64,000 bases of DNA, from positions 10,946 through 74,945 of the forward strand of contig CALIWR010000023.1 of the NCBI GenBank assembly GCA_938046585.1, written 5' to 3'. Both the position numbers and the translations under genes were made by a program. Below are positions 25,929 to 33,727 of this stretch, in pieces. The notes beneath the pieces were generated by a model that was not told the origin of the DNA, did not search any database, and worked only from the letters and a program-made list of their open reading frames with translations. How positions within the stretch are numbered: position 1 is the stretch's first letter; the number at the start of each line of letters is the position of its first letter. Source of the stretch: an uncultured Propionibacteriaceae bacterium. Lineage in GTDB: Bacteria; Actinomycetota; Actinomycetes; Propionibacteriales; Propionibacteriaceae.

Positions 25929-25976
25929 TTCTGAATACACCATTCCTGGCCAGCGCCTATAGGGCCAGCCGGTGCC
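25929..25976 (+). repeat. 3'-flank repeat, copy 1 (after peptide D)
   Basis: Segment starting GTTCTGA and ending CCGGTGCC. It aligns with 26216-26263 after peptide E. Both copies can form a small hairpin, CTGGCC/GGCCAG here and CTAGC/GCTAG in copy 2, with the paired bases changed on both sides. It marks D and E as products of a duplication that included the flank. Confidence 0.6.
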
Positions 25977-25980
25977 AACA

Positions 25981-26014
25981 GATTGGCCGCCGCTCCTCGG
26001 GGCGGCGGCCAATC
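25981..26014 (+). terminator. Terminator after peptides A-D
   Basis: Thirteen-base perfect stem: GATTGGCCGCCGC (25981-25993) pairs with 26002-26014 across an eight-base loop. It ends the first lanthipeptide unit. Confidence 0.8.
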
Positions 26015-26089
26015 GCCATCCTATGCGCATCCAGCGCCATTTCCGGCCCGGGGTGCACTATCTCGTCTTACGAGAGGAGGTTGCGAAAG

Positions 26090-26221
26090 ATGAACGATAC
26101 ACTGAAGCTGCAGGCTGCTGAGGGTGAGACCCCCGACGAGACCAAGAGATCTGTTCGCAGTATCTTCAGGTGCAGGATCTCCCACGCGAGCCTCGTCATC
26201 TGCCCGGGGTTCCCGTTCTGA
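26090..26221 (+). CDS. Class III lanthipeptide precursor-like peptide E
   Basis: Peptide of 43 residues with GAGAGGAGG before the ATG at 26090. Leader MNDTLKLQAAEGETPDETKR shares a run of more than 30 identical bases with C and D. The core has SVRSIFRC (21-28) and SHASLVIC (31-38), two exact Ser-x2-Ser-x3-Cys motifs, ending PGFPF. It stands after a terminator, so it probably has its own promoter, or it is a later duplicate inserted downstream. Followed by a copy of the D flank repeat and a second terminator. Confidence 0.73.
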   Translation: MNDTLKLQAAEGETPDETKRSVRSIFRCRISHASLVICPGFPF

Positions 26222-26263
26222 GAGTACGAAATTTCTGGCTAGCTTCTAGGGCTAGTCGGTGCC
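26216..26263 (+). repeat. 3'-flank repeat, copy 2 (after peptide E)
   Basis: Aligns with 25929-25976. Shares GTTCTGA at its start and CGGTGCC at its end. The stop codon of peptide E lies inside it, while in copy 1 it lies outside the reading frame of D, which explains the two extra residues of E. Confidence 0.6.
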
Positions 26264-26282
26264 TATCCAGCCAGCGGATGCC

Positions 26283-26313
26283 AGTGGCGCCGGTCCGGGT
26301 GACCGGCGCCACT
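26283..26313. terminator. Bidirectional terminator between peptide E and hsp20
   Basis: Perfect 13-base stem: AGTGGCGCCGGTC (26283-26295), loop CGGGT, complementary arm 26301-26313. It lies between two convergent genes. Confidence 0.8.
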
Positions 26314-26323
26314 GAGAGTGGAC

Positions 26324-26767
26324 TCAGGAATCGGACTCGTCGCTGGCGTCGGAGTCGACCTCGCCCGCGATCGGGGTTTCGATCGGGCTGCCGTTGTGGG
26401 TGACGGCGATCTTGCGGGGCCGGGCCGCCTCGGCGACCGGGATCCGCAGGGTCAGCACTCCGTCAGCGTACGAAGCCTCGACCTTGTCCAGAGCCAGCCC
26501 GCTCCCCAGATTCAGCTGCCGGGCGAAGGTACCGGTCGGACGCTCCCGGACCAGCCACTGCTGGCCCTGGACCGCCGGGGCGTTACGGACCGCGCGGATG
26601 GTGAGGGTGCGCTCCTCGGCGTCGATGTCGATGCTGGACGGGTCGACACCGGGCAGGTCAATCGAGGCGATGAACTCATGCCCGTCGCGGACCAGGTCCA
26701 GCGGCATCGAGACGGTACGCGACATCTCGCCGAAGAGCTCACGGATAGGGTCAAAGGTACGGGGCAT
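26324..26767 (-). CDS. hsp20: Small heat-shock protein Hsp20
   Basis: Alpha-crystallin-type chaperone of 147 residues that holds unfolding proteins during heat stress. The core includes FIASIDLPGVDPSSIDIDAE, the beta-sandwich, and ASYADGVLTLRIPVAE, which holds the A-x-x-x-x-G-V-L/I-x-I signature. A short acidic tail (DSDASDESDS) follows. The start at MPRTFDPIREL has AAGGAGG upstream. The upstream CIRCE element implies repression by HrcA. Confidence 0.95.
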   Translation of the reverse strand: MPRTFDPIRELFGEMSRTVSMPLDLVRDGHEFIASIDLPGVDPSSIDIDAEERTLTIRAVRNAPAVQGQQWLVRERPTGTFARQLNLGSGLALDKVEASYADGVLTLRIPVAEAARPRKIAVTHNGSPIETPIAGEVDSDASDESDS

Positions 26768-26781
26768 CAGATCCTCCTTGG

Positions 26782-26808
26782 TTAGCACTCTCTGCTGGTG
26801 AGTGCTAA
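26782..26808. promoter_or_regulatory. CIRCE operator for HrcA
   Basis: Perfect TTAGCACTC-N9-GAGTGCTAA inverted repeat, the full HrcA operator consensus, 14 bases upstream of the hsp20 start. Confidence 0.95.
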
Positions 26809-27002
26809 CCACGGTACCCTGCCAGCAGCCTCAAACCAAGGCCTCGGACGCACAGGTGAGCCGACCCGGCTCATGTCGTGGGGACCGCATGGCGGCAGGT
26901 CGGCCAGCCGGACCGCCGCTCGGGCTATGGATCACAGCAGACCTACCCCGACCCGATACCTGGCACCGTGGCCGGCGTCGGCAGTGATGTAAGGTGAGGC
27001 TC

Positions 27003-27097
27003 GCGAGGGCCTCCAGTTCTTGGTGTCGCCCGTGTCCCTTAATGGGGTTTGGGGCATGTGGCATCCTACGCAGCACCGCATACTGAGAGGCCCTCGC
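27003..27097. repeat. Long inverted repeat upstream of hsp20
   Basis: GCGAGGGCCTC at 27003-27013 pairs exactly with GAGGCCCTCGC at 27087-27097. Short flanking matches extend it (TAAGG outside, AGT inside). The 73 bases between include GGGGTTTGGGGC. It sits in the 320-base gap between hsp20 and galK, where I see no gene. It could be a small structured RNA, a terminator region or a mobile-element trace. Confidence 0.45.
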
Positions 27098-27131
27098 CTT
27101 ATCCCAGCGCCGCGAGGTCACCACCTAGCAT

Positions 27132-28286
27132 TCATCGGCTTCGGCGGGCCCCGCAGGCAGCCGTCGCCACGAAGAACCGCGGCTCGCGGTAGCCGTGTTC
27201 GACGAAAGCCCGGCGGACCGCACTCGAGGTCGCCTGCACGGCATCGGCGCCGACCAGGGCGATCGCTGATCCACCGAAACCACCACCGGTCATCCGGGCC
27301 CCCCAAGCCCCTTGCGCCAGGCAAGTGTCGACGGCCAGGTCGAGCTCGGGGCAGGAGACCTCGAAGTCGTCACGCAGCGACCGGTGCGAGCCGATCAGCT
27401 GCACTCCCAGCTGCGCCAGATCCCCGGCCCGCAGCGCGGTCACCGCATCACGGACCCGCTGGATCTCGCTCACCACATGCCGGGCGCGGCGGCGTAGCTG
27501 CGGCTGCGGCCGCAGTGCCGCCAGCGTCTGATCAGACACCTCACGCAAGGTCCGGACGCCCAGCAGCCGGGCAGCCTGTTCGCAGGCGGCCCGCCGGTTC
27601 CCGTACTGCCCGTCACCGAGGGCATGCGTTACCCGGGTGTCGATCACCAGCAGCGCCTGACCGTACCGGTCAAGGTCGAATGGCACCTGCTGCAGCGACT
27701 GGTCTTGGCAGTCGAGCAGCAAGGCATGCCCGGCGATGGCTCGCAGCGCCGCTGCCTGGTCCATCCCGCCAGTGGGGGCCTGAGCGATCTCATTCTCCGC
27801 CCGCTGACACCAGCCGGCCAGCTCGGCCCGGCCCTGGTCGCTGCCCAGCAGTCCTAACCCGTACAGGTCACTGGCGGCAGCCCCGACCGCCCCCTCCAGC
27901 GCCGCCGACGACGACAATCCCGCCCCGATCGGGACCGTCGAATGCACCGCCAGGTCCATCCCCGACACCGGGTACGAGGCCTGCCGTAGCGCCCAGACCA
28001 CCCCGGCCGGGTAGCCGGCCCAGCCCGCCGGGACCCCTGGCGCCACCTCACCCAGATTCACCTCGACCAGGCCCTCGCCCGCAGTAGTCACCACCCGGAG
28101 CCGCTCGTCGCCGCGGCGTCGAGCCGCCACCCAGGTCCGCTGTGGCAAGGCGACCGGCAACACCAGGCCGTCCTGGTAGTCGACATGCTCGCCGATCAGG
28201 TTCACCCGGCCTGGGGCCTCCCACACCCCCTCGGGGTCGGTGCCGAAGCTGGTACGGAAGAGGTCCGCCGCCTGTGCGTCGCTCAT
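27132..28286 (-). CDS. galK: Galactokinase
   Basis: GHMP kinase of 384 residues that phosphorylates galactose to galactose-1-phosphate, the first Leloir step. Motif 1 is APGRVNLIGEHVDYQDG, motif 2 VPIGAGLSSSAALEGAVG and motif 3 GARMTGGGFGGSAI. The start at MSDAQAADLF has AGGA eight bases before it; an ATG three codons upstream is possible. Divergent from the pyrophosphorylase-galE pair, with an 85-base shared promoter region. Confidence 0.95.
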   Translation of the reverse strand: MSDAQAADLFRTSFGTDPEGVWEAPGRVNLIGEHVDYQDGLVLPVALPQRTWVAARRRGDERLRVVTTAGEGLVEVNLGEVAPGVPAGWAGYPAGVVWALRQASYPVSGMDLAVHSTVPIGAGLSSSAALEGAVGAAASDLYGLGLLGSDQGRAELAGWCQRAENEIAQAPTGGMDQAAALRAIAGHALLLDCQDQSLQQVPFDLDRYGQALLVIDTRVTHALGDGQYGNRRAACEQAARLLGVRTLREVSDQTLAALRPQPQLRRRARHVVSEIQRVRDAVTALRAGDLAQLGVQLIGSHRSLRDDFEVSCPELDLAVDTCLAQGAWGARMTGGGFGGSAIALVGADAVQATSSAVRRAFVEHGYREPRFFVATAACGARRSR

Positions 28287-28371
28287 GCCCGTCATCCTGG
28301 CACCTGGATTCGACACTCGGGTGGCAATACCGCAGCCGCGTGGGGTCTGTGATCCCCGGTAGATTCCCGGC

Positions 28372-29736
28372 ATGAGTGCGCAAGCGTTGAGCGCGGCCCA
28401 GGCCAAGATGCGGGCTGCGGGCGTGAACGAGACCGCGGTGGCGATTTTCTCCGACTACCACCGCCAGTTGGGGCACGGCTCCACCGGCCTGATCCCGGAG
28501 TCCGATATCGAACCGGTGTCCGGGCTGGACCGACTGGACGATCTGCCCGAGAGCGCCGACGACCGCGATGCCCTGGCCCAAACCGCGGTAATCCGGCTGA
28601 ATGGCGGCCTGGGCACCTCGATGGGCCTGTCGGCAGCCAAATCGTTGCTCCCCGTTCGTGACCGGCTGAGCTTCCTGGACCTGATCGCGCGGCAGGTGCT
28701 GCGAGCCCGGGAGCGCTATCGGGTACGGCTGCCGCTGGTGCTGCTGCACTCTTTCAACACCCGCGACGATTCGTTGGCGGCGCTGGCCGGCTACGACCTC
28801 CAGGTCGGTGACTTGCCGCTCGACATGATGCAGTCGCAGGAGCCCAAACTTCTGGTCGACGACCTGTCGCCGGTGTCGTGGCCGGCCGATCCGCGGCTCG
28901 AATGGTGCCCGCCTGGGCATGGCGACATCTACCCGACCCTGCTGGAGTCAGGACTGCTGGACGCGCTGCTGGGCGAAGGTTTCCGCTACGCCTGCGTCGC
29001 CAACGCTGACAACCTGGGCGCCGCCCCGAGTGCCCGGCTAGCCGGCTGGTTCGCCCGCTGCGGCGCGGCCTTTGCCGCCGAAGTTACCCCCCGCACCCCG
29101 ATGGACATCAAGGGCGGCCATCTCGCCCGGCGCCGCTCGGACGGGCGGCTGGTCCTGCGCGAATCCGCGCAGACCCCCCCCGAGGACCGGCGCTTCTTCA
29201 CCGACCCGGCGGTACATCCGTACGCGAGCACCAACAACCTCTGGTTCGACCTGGGCGAACTGCGGCGCACCCTGTCCGAACGTGACGGGGTGCTGGGGTT
29301 GGCGCTGATCCGCAACCAGAAGACGGTCGACCCGCGTGACCCGGGCACGCCTGCGGTTTACCAGGTGGAGTCGGCGATGGGGGCCGCGATCGAATGCTTC
29401 GACCGGGCCACCGCGATCGTGGTTCCGCGTAGCCGCTTCGTGCCAGTGAAGTCCACCAACGAGTTGTTGTTGCTGCGCAGTGACACGTACCGGATCGACG
29501 ACGACTGGGTACCTCGGGCCGAGGTTTCCCCGCTGCCGGTGGTGTCGCTGAGCGGGGCGTACCGTCGCCTCGACGACTACCAGGCGCGGCTGCCGCAGGC
29601 TCCGTCGCTGCGTCAGGCTCGGTCGTTAACCGTCCAGGGGGACTGGAGTTTCGGGCGAGAGGTGGTGGTCGAGGGCGATGTCGTGCTCGGCCCCGAGGGT
29701 GGCTCGGTGCCCGACCGGGCCGTGCTGAAGGGATGA
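28372..29736 (+). CDS. UTP--glucose-1-phosphate uridylyltransferase, eukaryote (UDPGP) type
   Basis: Makes UDP-glucose from glucose-1-phosphate and UTP. At 454 residues it belongs to the eukaryote-like UDPGP family, not to bacterial GalU. The nucleotide loop is VIRLNGGLGTSMGLSAAKSL. Other blocks are WCPPGHGDIYPTLLESGLLD, YACVANADNLGA and the Lys-containing FVPVKSTNELLLLRSDTY. The C-terminus has the left-handed helix GDWSFGREVVVEGDVVLGP. In bifidobacteria a related enzyme also uses galactose-1-phosphate, which would matter here because no galT is adjacent. Two bases precede galE. Confidence 0.9.
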   Translation: MSAQALSAAQAKMRAAGVNETAVAIFSDYHRQLGHGSTGLIPESDIEPVSGLDRLDDLPESADDRDALAQTAVIRLNGGLGTSMGLSAAKSLLPVRDRLSFLDLIARQVLRARERYRVRLPLVLLHSFNTRDDSLAALAGYDLQVGDLPLDMMQSQEPKLLVDDLSPVSWPADPRLEWCPPGHGDIYPTLLESGLLDALLGEGFRYACVANADNLGAAPSARLAGWFARCGAAFAAEVTPRTPMDIKGGHLARRRSDGRLVLRESAQTPPEDRRFFTDPAVHPYASTNNLWFDLGELRRTLSERDGVLGLALIRNQKTVDPRDPGTPAVYQVESAMGAAIECFDRATAIVVPRSRFVPVKSTNELLLLRSDTYRIDDDWVPRAEVSPLPVVSLSGAYRRLDDYQARLPQAPSLRQARSLTVQGDWSFGREVVVEGDVVLGPEGGSVPDRAVLKG

Positions 29737-29737
29737 T

Positions 29738-30715
29738 GTGAGAATGGGTGAAGCTTTCCTGGTCACCGGCGGCGCCGGCTACATCGGGGCGCACGTGGTA
29801 CGGGCGCTCGCCGAGCATGGGCACCGGCCGGTGGTGCTGGATGACCTGTCCAGCGGGCGACGTGATTTTGTACCGGAAGCGGTGCCGCTGGTCGAGGCCT
29901 CGGTACTCGACGTCGATGCGGTTACCGAGGTCCTGCGGGCTCATTCCTGCGCTGGGGTGATCCACGTGGCCGGCTTCAAATACGCCGGGGTCTCGGTGCA
30001 GCGGCCGCTGCATACGTACCAGCAGAATGTGACCGGGACGGTCCGGCTGCTGGAGGCGATGCAGACCGTCGGGGTCACCACGATGGTTTTCTCTTCCAGC
30101 GCCTCGGTGTACGGCACGCCACAGGTCGACCTGGTCACCGAAGCCACGCCGATCGGGCCCGAATCTCCGTACGGGCAGACCAAGCTGATCGGGGAGTGGC
30201 TGCTGGCCGACCAGGCCACGGCGGTACCCGGTTTCCGACAGGTCTCGCTGCGGTACTTCAACGTGGTCGGGTCCGGAACCGACGAGGTCTACGACACCTC
30301 CCCGCATAACCTGTTCCCGCTGGTGATCGAGGCCCTGATCGAGGGCCGCCGCCCTCACATCAACGGCGATGACTACCCGACCCCGGACGGCACCTGCGTA
30401 CGGGACTACATCCACGTCGCCGACCTGGCCCATTCCCATGTGGTGGCCGCCGAGGCGTTGCTGGCCGGCCGGGAACTGCGCAGCGCGTACAACCTGGGTT
30501 CTGGTTGCGGGCTGTCGGTCCGCGAGATCATGGACGCTATGGCCCGGGTCACCGGCTACGACCTCGACCCGGCGATCAACCCGCGTCGCCCCGGGGATCC
30601 GGCCCGGATCGTGGCCGATGCTACGGCCGCCGCCGCGGATCTGGACTGGAAGATGCGTTACACGATCGACGAGATGGTCGCCTCGGCTTGGTCGGCCCGC
30701 CGGGCCCACCTGTGA
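29738..30715 (+). CDS. galE: UDP-glucose 4-epimerase
   Basis: NAD-dependent short-chain-type epimerase interconverting UDP-glucose and UDP-galactose, 325 residues. Rossmann motif GGAGYIG, catalytic Ser in FSSSASVYG and Tyr-x3-Lys in SPYGQTKLIGEW; C-terminal RRPGDPARIVAD as in GalE. GTG 29738 follows the previous stop by one base; ATG 29744 two codons on is an alternative with a weak GAAGGG upstream. A terminator hairpin follows. Confidence 0.95.
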   Translation: MRMGEAFLVTGGAGYIGAHVVRALAEHGHRPVVLDDLSSGRRDFVPEAVPLVEASVLDVDAVTEVLRAHSCAGVIHVAGFKYAGVSVQRPLHTYQQNVTGTVRLLEAMQTVGVTTMVFSSSASVYGTPQVDLVTEATPIGPESPYGQTKLIGEWLLADQATAVPGFRQVSLRYFNVVGSGTDEVYDTSPHNLFPLVIEALIEGRRPHINGDDYPTPDGTCVRDYIHVADLAHSHVVAAEALLAGRELRSAYNLGSGCGLSVREIMDAMARVTGYDLDPAINPRRPGDPARIVADATAAAADLDWKMRYTIDEMVASAWSARRAHL

Positions 30716-30735
30716 CCCGGCCTTGAACACCACGA

Positions 30736-30763
30736 ATGGCCCCGCCGCAAGCAGCGGGGCCAT
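30736..30763. terminator. Terminator between galE and ald
   Basis: ATGGCCCCGC (30736-30745) pairs perfectly with GCGGGGCCAT (30754-30763). Two genes converge on it. Confidence 0.8.
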
Positions 30764-30828
30764 CCAGCCGTGGTGTGTCGGTTTCCCACGGCGCATCCCG
30801 AGCGTTGGGCCCGGGAGATCAGGTGTGG

Positions 30829-31947
30829 CTAGGCCAGCACATCTGCCACTGGCCGAGTCGCAAGGTCGAAGGCCTCGCCCACGGCCTGGCAGGTCAGCTC
30901 GCCGGCGTGGGTGTTGAGGCCCTTGGCGAAAGCCGGATCGGCCCGCAGAGCTTCCTTCCACCCCAGATCGGCAAGGCTCACAGTGTAGCGCAGGGTGGCA
31001 TTGGTGAGCGCCCAGGTGGAGGTATTGGGTACCGCGCCTGGGATATTCGCCACGCAGTAGAAGGTCGAGCCGTGGACCGTGAACGTCGGCTCGCTGTGCG
31101 TGGTGGGGCGAGAATCCTCGAAGCAGCCGCCCTGGTCGATCGCGACATCGACCAGCACCGAGCCGGGCTTCATCTGGGACACCATCTCGTTGGTCACCAG
31201 CTTCGGGGCCCGAGCGCCGGGCACCAGCACGGTCCCGATCACCAGGTCCGCCGCCAGCACCTGCTCGCGGACGCTGAGCGACGAGGAGACGATCTGCTTG
31301 ACCCGGTTCTGGTAGCGCCAGAAGCTCATCCGCAGCTTGTCGAGGTCGGTGTCGAGGATGGTGACGTCAGCGCCCATCCCGAGCGCCACATTGGCTGCGT
31401 TCTGGCCGGCGACCCCGCCCCCCAAGACCACCACCTTGGCGTTGGGTACGCCACCGACACATCCCATCAGCACGCCCCGGCCGCCATTGGCCTTCATCAT
31501 TGCGTGGGCGCCGACCTGCGGCGCCAGACAGCCGGCGACCTCCGACATCGGGTACAGCAGCGGCAACGCTCCCGAGGGCAGCTGGACGGTCTCGTACGCA
31601 ATCGCGGTGGTCTTTGCCTGCAACAGGGCATCGGTCTGGGGGCGGTCCGCGGCCAGGTGCAAATAGGTGAACAGTGTCAGGTCCTCGCGCAGCAGGTGAT
31701 ACTCGCTGGCGATGGGCTCCTTCACCTTGAGCACGATCTCGCCCGAGGCCCAGGTCTGCTCGGCTCCGTCGACGATGGTGGCGCCTTGGGCCTCGTACTC
31801 CTCATCGCTGATCGACGAGCCCTGGCCGGCCCCGCGCTCGATGAACACCTCGTGGCCTCGGCGGACCAGTTCATGTACTCCGACGGGGGTGATGGCGACG
31901 CGGAATTCGTTGTCCTTGACTTCCCTCGGAATAGCGACACGCGACAT
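30829..31947 (-). CDS. ald: Alanine dehydrogenase
   Basis: NAD-dependent oxidative deamination of alanine to pyruvate and ammonia, or the reverse, 372 residues as normal. Family blocks: EVKDNEFRVAITP at the N-terminus, YLHLAAD, SEVAGCLAPQVGA, the NAD loop VVVLGGGVAGQNAA, and VDVAIDQGGCFEDSRPTTH. AGAGAGGAA precedes the ATG. Monocistronic. Confidence 0.96.
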   Translation of the reverse strand: MSRVAIPREVKDNEFRVAITPVGVHELVRRGHEVFIERGAGQGSSISDEEYEAQGATIVDGAEQTWASGEIVLKVKEPIASEYHLLREDLTLFTYLHLAADRPQTDALLQAKTTAIAYETVQLPSGALPLLYPMSEVAGCLAPQVGAHAMMKANGGRGVLMGCVGGVPNAKVVVLGGGVAGQNAANVALGMGADVTILDTDLDKLRMSFWRYQNRVKQIVSSSLSVREQVLAADLVIGTVLVPGARAPKLVTNEMVSQMKPGSVLVDVAIDQGGCFEDSRPTTHSEPTFTVHGSTFYCVANIPGAVPNTSTWALTNATLRYTVSLADLGWKEALRADPAFAKGLNTHAGELTCQAVGEAFDLATRPVADVLA

Positions 31948-32026
31948 TGCGGTTCCTCTCTGAACGGTTGGACTTATCCCTCATCCTGACATGGCGGTCA
32001 GTGTGGCGCGGCGCGGGGTGGGGGTC

Positions 32027-32580
32027 TCAGGCGGTGATCTCCCAGCGCTCCAGGAGGGCCGGGCGCCGCAGCCGCTTACCGCGCTACCCGGAGCGCCTCT
32101 ACGATCGCGGCCTGTCCCAGCCGGCGCTGCTCGTTGCCGGCCGAGCCGGCCCAGCGCGGGGTAAGCAGGACATTCGGCAGATGTCAGAGTTCGTCGTCGG
32201 CGGGCAGTGGTTCCGACTAGGTGACGTCGAGCACCGCCGAGATCTGGCTGCGGCGCAACACTTCGCGTAACGCCTGCTGGTCGACGATCAGCGGGCAGAC
32301 GGTGTTGAGCAGGATGCTCCCCGACAGCATCGACTCCGGCTGCTCGTGGGTGATCATTCCCCGGGGCGACGCCAGGTTCGGGGGTGCAGGCTGGCCACCT
32401 GGCAGCGGCGGAACAGTTCGTCTAGTTCAACCTTCGTCGCGCCCAGCCGGGCCGCCTCCGCAGCGCTGACGAAAGGGGTCGTACAGCATCGGGGCCAGGG
32501 TGTACGGCTTCAGCAGCGACAGCACCCGCCGACCTACCAGCGAGGCCGAGACGATCTCCGCCAGGACCTGATGGCTGCCG
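32027..32580 (-). pseudogene. Decayed D-2-hydroxyacid dehydrogenase
   Basis: Remnant of an NAD-dependent hydroxyacid dehydrogenase. Reading from 32580 down across frames: EIVSASLVGRRVLSLLKPY and APMLYDPF, a frameshift, VSAAEAARLGATKVELDEL and CQVASLHP, a second frameshift, GMITHEQPESMLSGSILLNT, SAVLDVT, a stop, SEPLPADDEL, a stop, HLPNVLLTPRWAGSAGNEQR, then a last frameshift into LRRPALLERWEITA and a final TGA. The glycine loop has lost residues (usually GIVGASRIGRRV). The N-terminal domain is not recognisable. Clearly dead. Confidence 0.75.
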
Positions 32581-33000
32581 GTGTCATCGACCGAGCCGAC
32601 CGGGAGATCTCGAAGCATGCTGCAAGCCTCACGTCCCTGCTTACTGCGCCGGGAGCGATTCCCCAACAGATCGCTTCGCGAGAAACTCGGGCTGGACCAG
32701 CTTGTCCGCAGTTGGGCGGGCGACTCAGCCTCGACCAGCCAGTCAGAAGCAGATCGAACCGGGTCGACGCCGTCGCTGCGAGACTCAGGAGGAAAGGGCC
32801 GGCCCGCTGCCGTCAAGGACCTCTCTGGCAGGCGTGGAGAACAACTCCCTTACTTCTGGACAGCCGGGCTGTGGATCGTGCAAATTCCCGCTATAGTTCA
32901 GATCCTACGCCACCGCGCGTGACGTAGGATCTGATCCCCGTGCCGGGCTCGCGTCCCCCAGCCCCCCAGCGCAGCCCGGCACGGGCTGATCCTCTTCTGA
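32581..33000. other. Intergenic stretch with two hairpins
   Basis: No supported gene. The proximal part may hold unrecognisable N-terminal sequence of the dehydrogenase relic. Two inverted repeats at its far end terminate the convergent secretion-substrate operon: CAGATCCTACG at 32899-32909 pairing with 32923-32933, and GTGCCGGGCT at 32940-32949 pairing with 32973-32982. Confidence 0.5.
32899..32933 (-). terminator. Terminator of the type VII substrate operon
   Basis: Perfect 11-base stem CAGATCCTACG / CGTAGGATCTG with a 13-base loop. On the minus strand it is followed by an AT-rich stretch (AACTATAG). A second, weaker hairpin at 32940-32982 precedes it. Confidence 0.7.
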
Positions 33001-33726
33001 CTACGGGTCAAGCAGATGTGCGTACCGGTGAGCGGAGCTCGAGTACGGCGCCGAGCCCCAGGTCCGGGTCCGCTCTACCGCCCGCGGCGGAGTCTCCTCA
33101 ATGGTGCGGAATTCGGTATGCGAGCCGTCAACCCAGCCATTGAAGATCATCACGTGTCCGTCGGCGCCGCCGGTCCCGCCGCCGAGGTTGCCGACGATGT
33201 CGCCCGGCTTCAGCTCTTCCTTGGCGATCGGGTAGCACTGCTGCGGCAAGGTCACCGTCGACAGACTCTCGTCGAGGTGCAGCGCCATCGACACCAGACC
33301 CGAGCAGTCGGTGCGGTAGGTCTTGCCCTGCGGGTCGTTGGTGTAACCGGCCATCGAGTACGGCACTCCCTGCCCGGTCCAGTAACGACCCCTGGCCAGA
33401 ACCTCGGCCCGGCTGATCGGACCTCCGACCGGGGTATTGCCGAGCCCCGGCTGGGTGGGAAGCGGGCCAGACGTGCCGCCCGAGCTGTAACCGCCCGTAC
33501 CGCCACCACCGGCCGAACCACCGCCGCCGGAGCCGCCGCCCCCGTAATGGGCGCCGCCGCCACCGCCACCACCGCCGCCGCCGGAATTCGCGGCCGGGGT
33601 GTCCGGGCAACCGGCAGCGCCGGTGCCGGCGTCAGGTGCGGTGCCGTTGGCATACCAGGTTTCACCGGCGCCGCTGGTGAACATGCCAGCCACGTTCAGG
33701 CTGACAGTGGTGCTACTGATCGCCAT
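33001..33726 (-). CDS. NlpC/P60-type hydrolase, probable type VII secreted effector
   Basis: Protein of 241 residues. The first 45 residues lack a Sec signal. A glycine-rich linker (about residues 48-90) joins them to a C-terminal NlpC/P60-like domain: catalytic Cys in YRTDCSGLVSMALHL, KPGDIVGNL, and His in GHVMIFNGW. Such domains cleave peptidoglycan peptides or related amide bonds. It is the last of four overlapping genes whose other members resemble ESX substrates, so export by a type VII system encoded elsewhere is likely. No immunity gene is visible beside it. Confidence 0.75.
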   Translation of the reverse strand: MAISSTTVSLNVAGMFTSGAGETWYANGTAPDAGTGAAGCPDTPAANSGGGGGGGGGGAHYGGGGSGGGGSAGGGGTGGYSSGGTSGPLPTQPGLGNTPVGGPISRAEVLARGRYWTGQGVPYSMAGYTNDPQGKTYRTDCSGLVSMALHLDESLSTVTLPQQCYPIAKEELKPGDIVGNLGGGTGGADGHVMIFNGWVDGSHTEFRTIEETPPRAVERTRTWGSAPYSSSAHRYAHLLDP

Positions 33727-33727
33727 C

